Shown: positions 34,608 to 44,659, counted from the first letter of the stretch. The stretch is 64,000 nucleotides of DNA from JAACFF01 sp963807975 (GCA_963807975.1 CAWEDV010000003.1:248001-312000); one strand, 5' to 3'. Notes: generated by a model not told the origin, from the letters alone. Made by a program: numbers and translations.

Positions 34608-37453
34608 TAGAGCTACAAATTGACGGGCAAAAAATCCAAATCGAAGAAGGGACATCGGTCATTGAGGCGGCGCAGGCCAATGGCATTGATATCCCGCACC
34701 TTTGCTACCACCCTGAGCTGTCCGTGTCAGGTGGCTGTCGTTTGTGCGTGGTGGAAGTGGATGGATATGCCAATCCTGAAGCAAGCTGCGGCTTAGCCTG
34801 CCGGGAAGGCATGGTCATCAATACGCAAAGCAAGCAGTTAAGCGAGATGCGCCGCGATATGATCGACCTTTTCATCTCTGACCATCCCTTGGACTGTGTA
34901 ACCTGCGACAAGGCGGGCAACTGCCTGCTGCAAAAATATGCGTATGAGTATGGCATTTCTGAAACCAGCCATGATTTTGAGCTGTCGCGCACCCTATATC
35001 AGGATGACAATCCATTTTTCATCCGTGATCACCAATACTGCATTCTCTGCAGCCGCTGTGTGCGTGTCTGCAAAGAAGTTGTCGGCGCTAATGCCATTGA
35101 GATCGTCGGGCGCGGGTTCGGAAGCCATGTGGCCACACCTTTTGACGGTCCTATGATCGATTCTTCCTGCGTTTACTGCGGCAGCTGTGTTCAAATCTGC
35201 CCGACGGCGGCCTTGATGCCGGTGTCGCGCCTGGGGCGTGGGCGTGAGTGGGAGTTGGATCGCGTGGAGACGATCTGTGGCTACTGCGGTGTGGGCTGCC
35301 ACCTTGAATATGCGCTGAAAGATGGGGAAATCCTTTATGTCGATGGTGCGGGTGGGGATGCGGTAAACGGGGAGCTCACGTGCAGCAAGGGACGATATGG
35401 CTGGGATTTTGTGCGCAATCCCGATCGCCTGACGAAACCTTTGATACGTCGTGATGTGGCCTATGATCTCGGTCTGACCGATGAGCCTTGGGAACTGCCG
35501 GAAAAATCGCCCCTGGCTGTTCGTAAACCAGAGATCCTGGATAGTTTTGTGGAGACCGATTGGGAAACAGCTCTAAACCTGACCGCCAAAAAAATGGCGG
35601 ATACCGTAAAAGCATATGGTCCCGACTCTATCATGGGTCTCACTTCGGCCCGCTGCACCAACGAGGACAACTACGTCTTCCAGAAGCTTATGCGCGCCGC
35701 CATAGGTACCAATAATCTCGACCATTGTGCCCGGCTTTGACACAGCTCAACCGTAACAGGCCTCGTGCAGGCCTTCGGAAGTGGGGCGATGACCAATTCA
35801 ATCCGGGAAATCCGTGATGGTGATTGTATCTTTATCAGCGGCTCGAATACGGCTGAGTCCCATCCGGTGATCAGCTATGAAGTTGTGCGCGCCGCAAAAC
35901 GGGGCGCCAATGTGATCATCGTCGATCCGCGGCGTATTCCCTTGGTTGAGAATGCAACCCTCTTCTTGCAAATCAAACCGGGAACAGATATTTACGTTTT
36001 CCTGTCGATCATGCATATCATCATCCGTGAAGGATGGGCTGATGAGGCATTTATCGCCAACCGCACTGAGGGGTTTGAAGAATTCCAGGCCGTCGTCGCC
36101 GAATATACTCCCGAACGTGCTTCATTAAAGTCTGGCGTCCCTATCGACAAAATTGAAGAAGCGGCGCGCATCTACGCTTTTGGTGAGCGGGTGCACGGAC
36201 AATCAATTTATGATGACGATCGAGGCCGCAGCGCCATTTTCTACGCCATGGGCATCACCCAACGCAGCAATGGTACCGATATGGTCAAGACACTGGCCAA
36301 TCTGGCCATGCTCTGCGGGCAATTAGGCAAACGCTCTACCGGCGTCAACCCGCTGCGTGGGCAGGCCAATGTACAGGGCGCCTGCGATTTGGGCGGCCTG
36401 GTCAATGTCTATCCTGGCTACCAGCATGTTACCGACGATGAAAAACGGCGGAAAATCGCCCAAGAATGGGGCATGGATGATCTCCCAGGAAAAGTCGGCT
36501 TGACCATTGTCGAGGCGATGCATGGCATTAATGAAGGGAAGATACATGCTCAATATGTCATGGGTGAAAATCCGATGATGTCGGATCCGGACACCAACCA
36601 TGTTGAGGCGTCGCTGCGCAAACTAGATTTCCTGGTTGTACAGGACATTTTCCCCAGCGAAACGGCTCATCTGGCACATGTCATTCTTCCGGCAGCTTCT
36701 TCCCTGGAAAAAGGGGGGACGTTTACGAATACGGAACGGCGGGTGCAGCTGCTCAATCCGGTTTTGCCTAGGCCTGGGGAAACTTTACCTGATTGGAAGA
36801 TAACGGCCGAAATCGCGGCTCGTTTCGATCAACAGATGGACACTGAAAGAGCGCCCGGCTACTGGCATTACGAGTCACCTGAGGAAATTTTCTCAGAGCT
36901 GGTAAAAGTGACGCCGATTTATGCCGGTATGAGTTATGAGCGCCTGCAAGGTCAGGGTTTGCAGTGGCCATGCCCAGACTCTGAACATCCCGGGACGCCA
37001 ATCTTGCATGTTGGTAAATTCTCACGCGGCTTGGGAATGCTCAGCCCGGTGCGGGCCAATGATCCTGCGGAAGCGACAGATGAAGAATATCCACTGATCT
37101 TAAGTACAGGGCGCGTGCTCTATCATTACCATTCGGGCACGATGACCCGGCGCAGTGGGCCGCTGTCCTGGCGTGAACCGCGTGGCTATGTGGAAGTGAA
37201 TGCAGTCGATGCGGAATCTGTGGGCATAGCGGATAACCACGCGGTGGTTATTAAGAGCCGGCGCGGCAGCGTGCGCACGCGTCTTAAGGTGAGCGAGGGG
37301 GTTCCACCAGGAACTATCTTCCTCGCTTTCCACTGGCGCGAGGCTCCGGCCAATATGCTAACCCATGATTTCGCCCTGGATCCGTTGGCTAAGATTCCAG
37401 AGTATAAGATCAGCGCGGTGCGCTTGGAGAATCCGCGGAAGAAGAAGGGATAG
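34604..37453 (+). CDS. fdhA: Selenocysteine-containing formate dehydrogenase catalytic subunit (locus 2)
   Basis: Read through one in-frame TGA at 35738-35740, this gene encodes 949 residues. Order: 2Fe-2S domain (C34, C45, C48, C62), His-Cys 4Fe-4S cluster (H94, C98, C101, C107), two 4Fe-4S clusters (C146-C156 and C189-C199), then the catalytic 4Fe-4S site (C225, C228, C232, C260), Mo/W bis-MGD domains and the C-terminal dinucleotide-binding domain. The TGA is codon 379 in the context DHCARL-U-H, exactly where the locus 1 enzyme has C146 before H147. The frame is open on both sides. It would oxidise formate with electrons passing to the NuoF/NuoE subunits encoded upstream. No selenocysteine machinery gene lies in the window. 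Confidence 0.9.
35751..35778 (+). promoter_or_regulatory. Candidate bacterial SECIS hairpin
   Basis: Ten bases after the TGA codon, CCG (35751-35753) can pair with CGG (35776-35778), and AGGCCT (35758-35763) pairs with AGGCCT (35769-35774) around the loop CGTGC (35764-35768). The loop contains the GU that bacterial SECIS loops usually carry, and its distance from the UGA (23 bases) is within the known range. It would recruit SelB and charged selenocysteine tRNA. Confidence 0.7.
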
Positions 37454-37489
37454 GACACGAACGAACTAGGACAAGAACGGATTATTAAT

Positions 37490-37526
37490 AACTGCCAGAC
37501 ACTTCAAAAGTGCCTGGCAGTTTTTT
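37490..37526 (+). terminator. Intrinsic terminator after formate dehydrogenase locus 2
   Basis: A 15-base-pair stem with one mismatch (37490-37504 with 37508-37522) is followed by a run of T. The minus-strand acyl-CoA synthetase gene ends at 37525 in the same element, so it probably serves both converging transcripts. Confidence 0.85.
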
Positions 37527-39468
37527 AGGTCAGCGTCAGTTGATAATGGACAGCGTATTGGCCCAGGGTATGGCGCACTGTTTCTTCTAGTACTTTTTGA
37601 TCTACACCCGATTCGCCCGTGACTTCAATATAGGCGATGGTTCCATATAAAGGATGCGCCTTGGCCTGGACATTCAAAGCGGCAACACCATCAATCTCCT
37701 GCACAGCCAGCTTATACACATCTTCAACCTCGCGGTATACAAACCGTGGCTTGAAAATCTTGCCTACGGTCGTCAGCGGCATCTCATCGACAATATGGAT
37801 GCCCTTGGGCACGGCCGCGCGCTCGCCAATATGTTCGCGCGCATAGGCCAGCAGTTCATCTTCGGAAACCTGGGCTCCATCTTCTAGCTGCACATAGGCG
37901 ACAGGCACTTCACCGGCATAGGCATCCGGCCTACCCACCGCGGCGGCCAGCACAACCTGTGGATGGCTGTGTAAAGGTTCCTCAATGAGCAGGGGGTCGA
38001 TATTATGCCCACCACGAATTATGAGTTCTTTTTCCCGTCCCGTGAGCCAGAAATATCCGGCTTCATCTTGGCGACCCAGATCTCCTGTATTCAACCAGGA
38101 GTCGCCCCCATCTTCACAGTCAACAAAAGCGGTTTGGTTGTGTATTTCCTCCTTGTAGCCGGGGAATACATTAGGACCACGCACGATGATGGCCCCGATT
38201 TCATCACTATCACAATCCCTTTTGTAGTCTCCATCCCCGCCCAATTCCACAACCTTCATTTCCTGGTAGGGCAAACGAAAACCGATTGATCCCACTCGTT
38301 TCTCGCCCCCCGGCGGGTTGACCGAACTGATGCAGACTGCTTCAGTCAAACCATACCCCTCCAGGATCATAACTTTTGTGCGCGCTTCAAATTGGCGGAA
38401 GACCTCGGCCGGCATGGGGGCTGCCCCACAAACAGCGAATTCCAGGCTGCTGATATCGCTGTCCTCCACGGGCACATTGAGCAGTGAACTATAAACCGTG
38501 GGCACTCCACTGAAAAAATTGATCTTATAAAAATCGACGATGCGCCAGAAATTACTGATCACGCCTTCTCCACGGTAACCTGATGGGGGCCCCAATATAA
38601 CCGAGGCCCCTTTCATCCAGGGGATCAGGCCGGTGACGATGACCCCATTGACGTGGAAGAGCGGCAGTCCACAGAAGAGTATTTTATCGGCACCTAAGGT
38701 GATCGTTTCCGCTGCGGACCAGGCGTCGAACACCTCGCTAAAATGGGTATGCTGGGCCAGCTTCGGCGTCCCTGTTGTCCCTCCCGTGTGAAAATAGGAC
38801 GCAATATCGTTCGCCGCTATCTGCCTATCGAACTCCAATCTTTGCGTCATATGGCGGCGCGACCGGGCCACAAAATCAACCACTCTTGCTCGCGGCTTGT
38901 GCCCTTTATCCGCGCGCAAGACCAACCATTTGGCGCCCCACTTCTTCAGCCTGGTCAAGTAATTGGCCAGATCAACCTGTAAGATCATCTCCAGCGTGGG
39001 CACCTCGTCGGCGATTGAAGCCACCTTTTGCCAGATGTCTGTGGCTGGGAAAGGAGCCAACGTCACCAACACCTTGGTGCCCGCCGCATTCATAATATCG
39101 GCCATTACCTCTGGCTCCAGCATTGGGTTAATTGGATTGACGATGCCCGCCGCTTCCCCGCCAAAGATCGTAAAGAAGGCCTGGGGCATATTGGGCAAGA
39201 TCATCGAGACCACGTCATCTTTGCCGATGCCCAAATCGTGGAACATATTCGCCGTTTGGTTGATGAGACCGATTACATCCTTATAGGTATAAAAAAGGGC
39301 GTCGTTAAAATGTGTGCCTTGCAAGAAAAACTGCAACGCGATCTTGTCCGGTTTTAGGGCTGCCCCCTGCTGGATCGCTTCATACGTATTGCTGGGCAAA
39401 TTACGCCGTTTCAAGGGAACGGATTCAATAGATTCAATATCGGAAATCGTTGCCACGGCTGCGGTCAT
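37525..39468 (-). CDS. Acyl-CoA synthetase, AMP-binding family
   Basis: This enzyme of about 647 residues activates a carboxylic acid, probably a fatty or aromatic acid, to its CoA thioester with ATP. The AMP-binding signature reads FHTGGTTGTPKLAQHTH, the adenylate motif MILEGYGLTEAV, the hinge NTGDLGRQDEAGYFWLTGRE, and the C-terminal catalytic Lys lies in TTVGKIFKPRF. The ATG at 39468 has GGAGGGAG at ideal distance, so the frame's earlier ATG at 39534 is rejected. The long C-terminal tail after the catalytic Lys (about 75 residues) is longer than usual. The upstream GntR/FCD regulator lies in the same direction but behind its own terminator. The exact substrate cannot be told. Confidence 0.87.
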   Translation of the reverse strand: MTAAVATISDIESIESVPLKRRNLPSNTYEAIQQGAALKPDKIALQFFLQGTHFNDALFYTYKDVIGLINQTANMFHDLGIGKDDVVSMILPNMPQAFFTIFGGEAAGIVNPINPMLEPEVMADIMNAAGTKVLVTLAPFPATDIWQKVASIADEVPTLEMILQVDLANYLTRLKKWGAKWLVLRADKGHKPRARVVDFVARSRRHMTQRLEFDRQIAANDIASYFHTGGTTGTPKLAQHTHFSEVFDAWSAAETITLGADKILFCGLPLFHVNGVIVTGLIPWMKGASVILGPPSGYRGEGVISNFWRIVDFYKINFFSGVPTVYSSLLNVPVEDSDISSLEFAVCGAAPMPAEVFRQFEARTKVMILEGYGLTEAVCISSVNPPGGEKRVGSIGFRLPYQEMKVVELGGDGDYKRDCDSDEIGAIIVRGPNVFPGYKEEIHNQTAFVDCEDGGDSWLNTGDLGRQDEAGYFWLTGREKELIIRGGHNIDPLLIEEPLHSHPQVVLAAAVGRPDAYAGEVPVAYVQLEDGAQVSEDELLAYAREHIGERAAVPKGIHIVDEMPLTTVGKIFKPRFVYREVEDVYKLAVQEIDGVAALNVQAKAHPLYGTIAYIEVTGESGVDQKVLEETVRHTLGQYAVHYQLTLT

Positions 39469-39557
39469 GTCTCTCCCTCCATCATGATCTGGGCCTCTGC
39501 GCAGGGTTGTAAATGAACAAAGATTACCACTCAAATTTTACGGCAGATCCACCCAAT

Positions 39558-39610
39558 AAAAAAAAAGCCACAACGGAAGGCCGGTTTACACCGGATCACC
39601 CTTGTGGCTT
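39558..39610 (-). terminator. Intrinsic terminator of the GntR regulator gene
   Basis: On the minus strand, AAGCCACAA (39602-39610) pairs with TTGTGGCTT (39565-39573), with an inner CCGGT/ACCGG hairpin, and is followed by a run of nine T (complement of 39558-39566). This ends transcription 20 bases past the regulator's stop. Confidence 0.9.
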
Positions 39611-39629
39611 CAGGTACCTTTTGCTTCAA

Positions 39630-40382
39630 TCAGTCGCAAGATTCGCTGAATTCATTGCCCAAGATTATCTTGGTGACGCGCTTAAGCAGCAAGCAAGAAG
39701 CGCGCTCCGCGGCCTCTTGATCATGCTGCTGGATCGCTTCCAACAATGCGCGATGACGGGCCAGAACCTCTTCGCGCGGCGTCTTGTAAGGCTCGGCGAC
39801 ATCTTCCGGTTTCATCATCGAAGCCAGCGAGGCATTGATCAGCCGCCTGCTGTACAAGGGCTTGCGTATCGCACGCACAATATAAGCTAGAAATTCATTG
39901 TGACAGGCGGCGACGATGCAGGAGTGAAATTCAAGATCCGCTTTGGCCCAGGCCTCTTCATCACCCTCTTCACAATCTACCAGCTGCTGGTAGGCGGCAG
40001 CGATCTTCTCGATTTCTTCTTCGCTGGCATTACGCGCTGCCAATGCGGCTACATCTGGTTCGATGACCAGCCGTACTTCCGCCAGGCCATACATAAATTC
40101 ATTGTCCGGCTTCGACGAAGCCACCCATTCCAAAACAGAGGGATCCAACATCTGCCAGTCGCTCCGGGGACGGATGATCGTGCCCACCTTGGGACGGGAC
40201 TCCACCAGGCCGCGCGCCGCCAGGCCTTTCACTGCCTCACGGATAACCGTGCGGCTGACGCCATACTGCTCGCTCAGCGTGTCCTCTTTGGGCAAAACAT
40301 CACCGGGTGATAATTCACCGCTGATAATGCGGCTCCCGATAGCGTTAAGCACTTGTTCGCGTAGATTATAGTGGACAACCAT
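39630..40382 (-). CDS. GntR-family regulator with FCD domain
   Basis: This protein of 250 residues has a winged helix N-terminal domain (about 5-72, with LSPGDVLPKEDTLSEQYGVS and RTVIREAVKGLAARGLVES) and a helical FCD effector domain with the metal-ligand motif KADLEFHSCI. FCD regulators usually respond to organic acids or sugar acids and control catabolic genes. It has its own promoter and terminator, so it is a single-gene unit. The acyl-CoA synthetase downstream is a possible target, but no shared operator was found. Confidence 0.9.
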   Translation of the reverse strand: MVVHYNLREQVLNAIGSRIISGELSPGDVLPKEDTLSEQYGVSRTVIREAVKGLAARGLVESRPKVGTIIRPRSDWQMLDPSVLEWVASSKPDNEFMYGLAEVRLVIEPDVAALAARNASEEEIEKIAAAYQQLVDCEEGDEEAWAKADLEFHSCIVAACHNEFLAYIVRAIRKPLYSRRLINASLASMMKPEDVAEPYKTPREEVLARHRALLEAIQQHDQEAAERASCLLLKRVTKIILGNEFSESCD

Positions 40383-40445
40383 GTTTATTCTTCCTTTCCA
40401 ATTCCGTTGAATAATGGGCTTTTTTTATATTATTATTCCTCCTAC

Positions 40446-40474
40446 AGAGTACCCCATTATTCGCAAAGTGTCAA
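40446..40474 (-). promoter_or_regulatory. Sigma-70-type promoter of the GntR gene
   Basis: On the minus strand TTGACA (40474-40469) and TACTCT (40451-40446) are separated by exactly 17 bases. A 10-base inverted repeat has one arm in the spacer (40453-40462, CCCATTATTC on the plus strand) and the other downstream at 40409-40418 (GAATAATGGG), which could be a site for autoregulation. Confidence 0.75.
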
Positions 40475-40508
40475 GTATAAAATAATATCATCGCTGTCGC
40501 GGCTGGTC

Positions 40509-40930
40509 TTAAAGCGCTTCTGCCAGGTGTGGGGTTTGGACCCGTTCCTCGCCTGCCAGGTCGGCGATTGTACGGCCGACTTTGAGGATGCGGTGGAAAG
40601 CACGGGCGCTGAGGTTCATCTGGGCCATGGCGCTTTTCATGAGGCGGCGGCCTGTTTCGTCTAAGGGGCGAAACTCGCGCATCGCTGGGACCCATTTCGG
40701 CATTGCAGTAAATATTCAACTGTTTAAATCGGACTGCCTGACGTTCACGGGCGGCCTCTACCCGTTCGCGAATAGAGGCTGATGGCTCTCCGCGCTGTAT
40801 GGCAGTCAGCTTCTCGTACTCCACGCGCGGCACTTGCACATGCAAATCGATGCGATCCATCAGCGTGTTTTTGATAACCAAAAACATCAGCGGGCCCGAA
40901 ATGCGTTTTTGATAACTGGTAACTATGAAT
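40509..40930 (-). pseudogene. Frameshifted C-terminal fragment of a comM-like gene
   Basis: This fragment matches the last third of the complete comM gene at 43130-44659, from TxYQKRISGPL to LAGxExxxPxHLAEAL. It is broken at least twice: a 27-base insertion splits the SGPLMDRIDLHV motif, and the frame changes near 40700 so that the last part (LMKSAMAQMNLSARAFHRIL) is read in another frame. By eye the two copies are roughly three quarters identical, so the duplication or import is old. The insertion is flanked by CATCAGCG direct repeats and contains a seven-base hairpin. Confidence 0.85.
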
Positions 40931-41180
40931 ACCCAGACCCGCATACAAAAAACCGGATCTTATTTAGCGTAACCCTTCCAATACTCTGCAGTATAGCCAG
41001 ATAACCTTCTGGCTGTCTTCGGTTCTCTCATGAGCACATTCCCCACAGGCATCAAGGCTCTAATTCAACTTACAGTATATTTGATGATCGCACGATAAAC
41101 ATGACAAAAGACACTACACTCGCCGGTTGATCACTTCTATACTGATAGTGTCAGCCCACACAGATCAGAGGAGGGATGCC

Positions 41181-41790
41181 ATGAATCAGAGAAAACTACG
41201 CGGCATGTTATTGGTATCAGTTCTCTTGTTCGTAGTTTTTTGGGGCATCATCTTTAGCGCAACGAACACCGGTGCCGAGATTTATGTAACCCCCACACTC
41301 TATGCAACCAATTGGAACTACATGCCATATATCAGAAGTCTAAAACGAGGTCCAACAGCGACCGCCACACTTCCGCCGCCAACAATGACGCCTTGGGCAA
41401 CCAATACTAATACCCCGACAAGCACAACTGAAGTAGAGCATACGCCGACGGCAACAGCTTCAATCACGCCATCGCCAACCGCAACTTATACTGCCCGTCC
41501 CCCGAGTTTACCGGCACCAACGATATATGAAATTGATAACAGTGATCAAGATGGCAACTTCACCGTCTCCTGGACAGCAGTTGCCGGGGCTGAATATCTA
41601 CAAGTTGAAGCAGAATTACAACGATACGACTTGGGATACCCATTTACGAGGGTTCCTTGTTAAGATAAAAACACGACCAACCTGGCACCTGGAGAATACT
41701 GCTTACCGAGTACGCGCCTTTCCGATACCACAATAGTGATTGGTCTGAAGTGAAGTGCACAACGGTAGAGGGAGATCTGAACTAGAGTAT
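41181..41790 (+). pseudogene. Broken membrane-anchored fibronectin-III protein
   Basis: A strong ribosome site (GAGGAGGG) precedes an ATG at 41181. The product starts with a membrane anchor (MLLVSVLLFVVFWGIIFSA), then a Thr/Pro-rich linker, then the beginning of a fibronectin-III domain (DGNFTVSWTAVAGAEYLQVE). After about residue 148 the domain continues in other frames: NDTTWDTHLRGF, then YRVRAF, then NSDWSEV, so at least two frameshifts have broken it. It resembles secreted Thr/Pro-linker proteins common in Chloroflexota. It is probably no longer functional. Confidence 0.65.
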
Positions 41791-43129
41791 ATATGTGATT
41801 TGAGACACTTAATGATGGACCGAGCAGCAGCCGCCCAAATATCGAAATGCTACAGGATGGGAGGCTATTCATTGCTGGGGGTTAGGATAAATATCATGAA
41901 CCATATCGAACTTTGCCCATGTTTTACGATCCTGAAACTAAGAGCTTTCCAGACATCATTGTGGATAAGGGGGTTACACTTCGGCTGCTTTATTGGCCGA
42001 TGGAAATGTTCTGATAGATGTCGATTATTCGGGTGGAATAACGATTTTACCAATCGCTGATATACGAACCGTCAAGATGATAGGTTGACAACTTAGATTC
42101 CAACATGGATGCCAAGAGGTATACAGAGGTATTGAGGATGGGCTGTTCTGACTTATTCTGCGGATCTCATGGATTCTTTTACGATGTTTAATTCGGAGGA
42201 TAAGAAATCTACCTTCGAGATAGATAATTTTGATTGGCAGAAACATCAAACCCGCGATTATATTTGCTGTTGAGCTGCCGCTAGACCCTTCCTCTACACT
42301 ACTGACAAACGGGATAATTGGCGACATAATACGATCTCAATGGGACTACAACTTCCGTTTTTGATAAAACTGGACGACTTTCATCCTCCATTATGGGCCG
42401 TTCAATCGGTTTCAGCCGACGAACGAAGATATTCTTCAGCGGCGGGCAGGAGATTTAACAATCTTAATCAATACTTCACCGTCAATGAATCGTACAATGA
42501 TTGACTTGTACAGTCATGAAGAACAAATAAGAATTGCTGATATGTGGAAGATGAGCTGGCCACGAAATGATAACTTTGGCAGATGGCAACTTGCTCGCAA
42601 TTGGTGGTTTCCAGCGGAAAGTACCAGATGGATGTTGCTAGACCCTATTCGACATGTAGAAATATATGTACCCACAGAAGAACAGATGGTATAAAGCTGG
42701 CACCTTAAATATTCAGAAGGTACTAATTTGTTCTGCCATCCAACTTCGCAAATGGCGAGATTTTCGTATACGGTGGGAGCACCGATACGGGGACTGGTGA
42801 TTCTCCAATCGCACCACCTGAAATCGGCAGATGTGAGAAGGTAGCTGATAAATAACGCAATTATGCTCGGATCAAATCGCCATTTTGTGGTTTCTATAAC
42901 CCATACTTATAGGTCGATAACGGCAACAGTTGGCAGGTGGTTGATAAATGCGAAAGCTGCGTAGCCGGGTTTGTGCCTGGCTTATTGTTCTCTCCTAATA
43001 TGACAATTTCATGTCCCGGTCATAACAAAAGTCACACGTTGAAGGAGTAATTTGCGCGGCGACAGCATCGTGCGAAGCAAATCCACTAATTAGGGAGCTG
43101 GCATTAATATGGCGGGAAGAAAGAAATGA
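41791..43129. other. Decayed region without intact genes
   Basis: About 1.3 kb with no intact gene. Scattered short coding-like stretches are visible on the plus strand, for example one near 41934-42020 (FPDIIVDKGVTLRLLYW) and one near 42920-43030 (CESCVAGFVPG), in different frames and separated by stops. The open frame at 42485-42694 has no ribosome site and no family match. The region is AT-richer than its surroundings and lies between the comM fragment and the complete comM, so it looks like the decayed remainder of an insertion or of the broken upstream gene. Confidence 0.5.
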
Positions 43130-44659
43130 TCAGGCTTTCCGAGGTCGATATTGAAGCGCTTCAGCCAAATGCGACGGGTTTATCTGCTCGTCACCTGCCA
43201 GGTCGGCGATTGTACGGCCGACTTTAAGTACGCGATGGAAGGCTCTGGCACTAAGACTCATCTGGGCCATAGCGCTTTTCATTAGACGACTGCTTGTTTC
43301 GTCAAGAATGCAAAATTTACGCACTTCACTGGGTCCCATTTCGGCATTACAATAAATATCCTGCTCCTTAAAACGAGCAGACTGGCGCTCGCGAGCACGT
43401 TCAACCCGCCTGCGAATATCAGCCGATGGTTCACCCCTCTGTGTTGCGGTTAGTTTCTCATACTCCACTCGAGGTACATCAACATGCAAGTCAATGCGGT
43501 CCATCAACGGACCTGATATGCGCTTCTGGTAACGCGTAACCGTCGCATTGGAACACGAGCAGGCGTGGGTCGGGTCTCCAAAGTAGCCGCAGGGGCAAGG
43601 ATTTTGGGCGGCGATCAATACAAAATTGGCGGGGAAGGTTATGGTGCCTGAGGCACGAGAAATGGAAACTTCACGTGGGTTGCCTTCTAAGGGCTGGCGC
43701 AGCACCTCCAGTAATCTTTCGCCAAATTCAGGCAGTTCATCGAGGAACAAGACTCCACGGTGAGCGAGCGATATTTCTCCCGGCCTCGGCCATGCGCCTC
43801 CGCCTACAAGGCCGGCATAGCTGATGGTATGGTGGGGCGAACGGAAGGGGCGGATGCGGATCAGGGGTGTATCGGCCGGAAGAAGGCCGGCGACTGAATA
43901 GACTTTGGTCACTTCCAGCGCTTCATCGACCGTCATCCGGGGCAGAATTCCAGGCAAAGATTTTGAGATCAGGGTCTTGCCGGAACCTGGCGGGCCGGTC
44001 AAAAGGCAGTTATGCGCGCCGGCGGCCGAAACTTCGATGGCTCTTTTGACATGCTCCTGGCCCATGACATCCGCGAAATCGGCAGCGATGACTTGATCTT
44101 GGGCAAAGGCCTGCTCCACATCTACAGCACAAGGTTCTATCGGCCGTAAACCGGTCAGATGCCCCACCAACTCCACCAGGCTGGTTACTGGAATCACCTC
44201 AATATCGGGCATCAAGGCTGCTTCTTCGGCATCGGCGGCAGGGACAAAGACGCGCTCTAGTCCCGCCTGGCGCGCCAATGCAGCCAGGGGCAGAATGCCT
44301 TTTGTATGTCTTGTGGTTCCTTCTAGGGACAATTCGCCGATGAAGAGGGCATTCTGCAGTTTATCTGGCCAAACCTGCTGGGTCGCGGCCAGCACGCCCA
44401 CGGCGATTGGCAGATCGTAAGCCGGGCCTTCTTTGCGCAAATCAGCCGGCGCCAGATTAACGGTAATGCGTCTATTACTTGGGAAAGTAAAACCGGAATT
44501 CTTTATCGCAGAATGAACGCGATCGCGACTTTCGCGCACAGCGGCATCGGGCAGGCCGACCATTTGAAAGTTAGGATAGCCCTTAATGATGTCGACTTCA
44601 ACTTCGACCAGTTCAGCTTCCAACCCGACGATGGCGCTGCTCAACACCTTGGCCAGCAT
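43130..44659 (-). CDS. comM: YifB/ComM-family AAA ATPase (Mg chelatase-like)
   Basis: This protein has 509 residues. The order is an N-terminal Lon-protease-like S5 fold domain (1-170, with VGLPDAAVRESRDRVHSAI), an AAA domain with Walker A at 221-229 (TGPPGSGKT), Walker B in GVLFLDELPEF, and a C-terminal helical domain with LSARAFHRVLKVGRTIADL. A four-cysteine zinc-type motif is seen in NPCPCGYFGDPTHACSC. ComM in naturally transforming bacteria is a helicase that promotes branch migration during uptake of DNA; in other bacteria the role is less clear. It follows the translation operon after a gap of 155 bases. Confidence 0.92.
   Translation of the reverse strand: MLAKVLSSAIVGLEAELVEVEVDIIKGYPNFQMVGLPDAAVRESRDRVHSAIKNSGFTFPSNRRITVNLAPADLRKEGPAYDLPIAVGVLAATQQVWPDKLQNALFIGELSLEGTTRHTKGILPLAALARQAGLERVFVPAADAEEAALMPDIEVIPVTSLVELVGHLTGLRPIEPCAVDVEQAFAQDQVIAADFADVMGQEHVKRAIEVSAAGAHNCLLTGPPGSGKTLISKSLPGILPRMTVDEALEVTKVYSVAGLLPADTPLIRIRPFRSPHHTISYAGLVGGGAWPRPGEISLAHRGVLFLDELPEFGERLLEVLRQPLEGNPREVSISRASGTITFPANFVLIAAQNPCPCGYFGDPTHACSCSNATVTRYQKRISGPLMDRIDLHVDVPRVEYEKLTATQRGEPSADIRRRVERARERQSARFKEQDIYCNAEMGPSEVRKFCILDETSSRLMKSAMAQMSLSARAFHRVLKVGRTIADLAGDEQINPSHLAEALQYRPRKA

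Noticed and set aside
35765..37453. Separate downstream gene for a truncated molybdopterin oxidoreductase
   Set aside because: It lies in the same frame as the preceding gene, has no ribosome site, and begins immediately after the selenocysteine codon. It is the second part of one protein.
42485..42694. Plus-strand open frame of 69 codons in the decayed region
   Set aside because: No ribosome site or family match, and the surrounding sequence is full of frameshifted coding traces.
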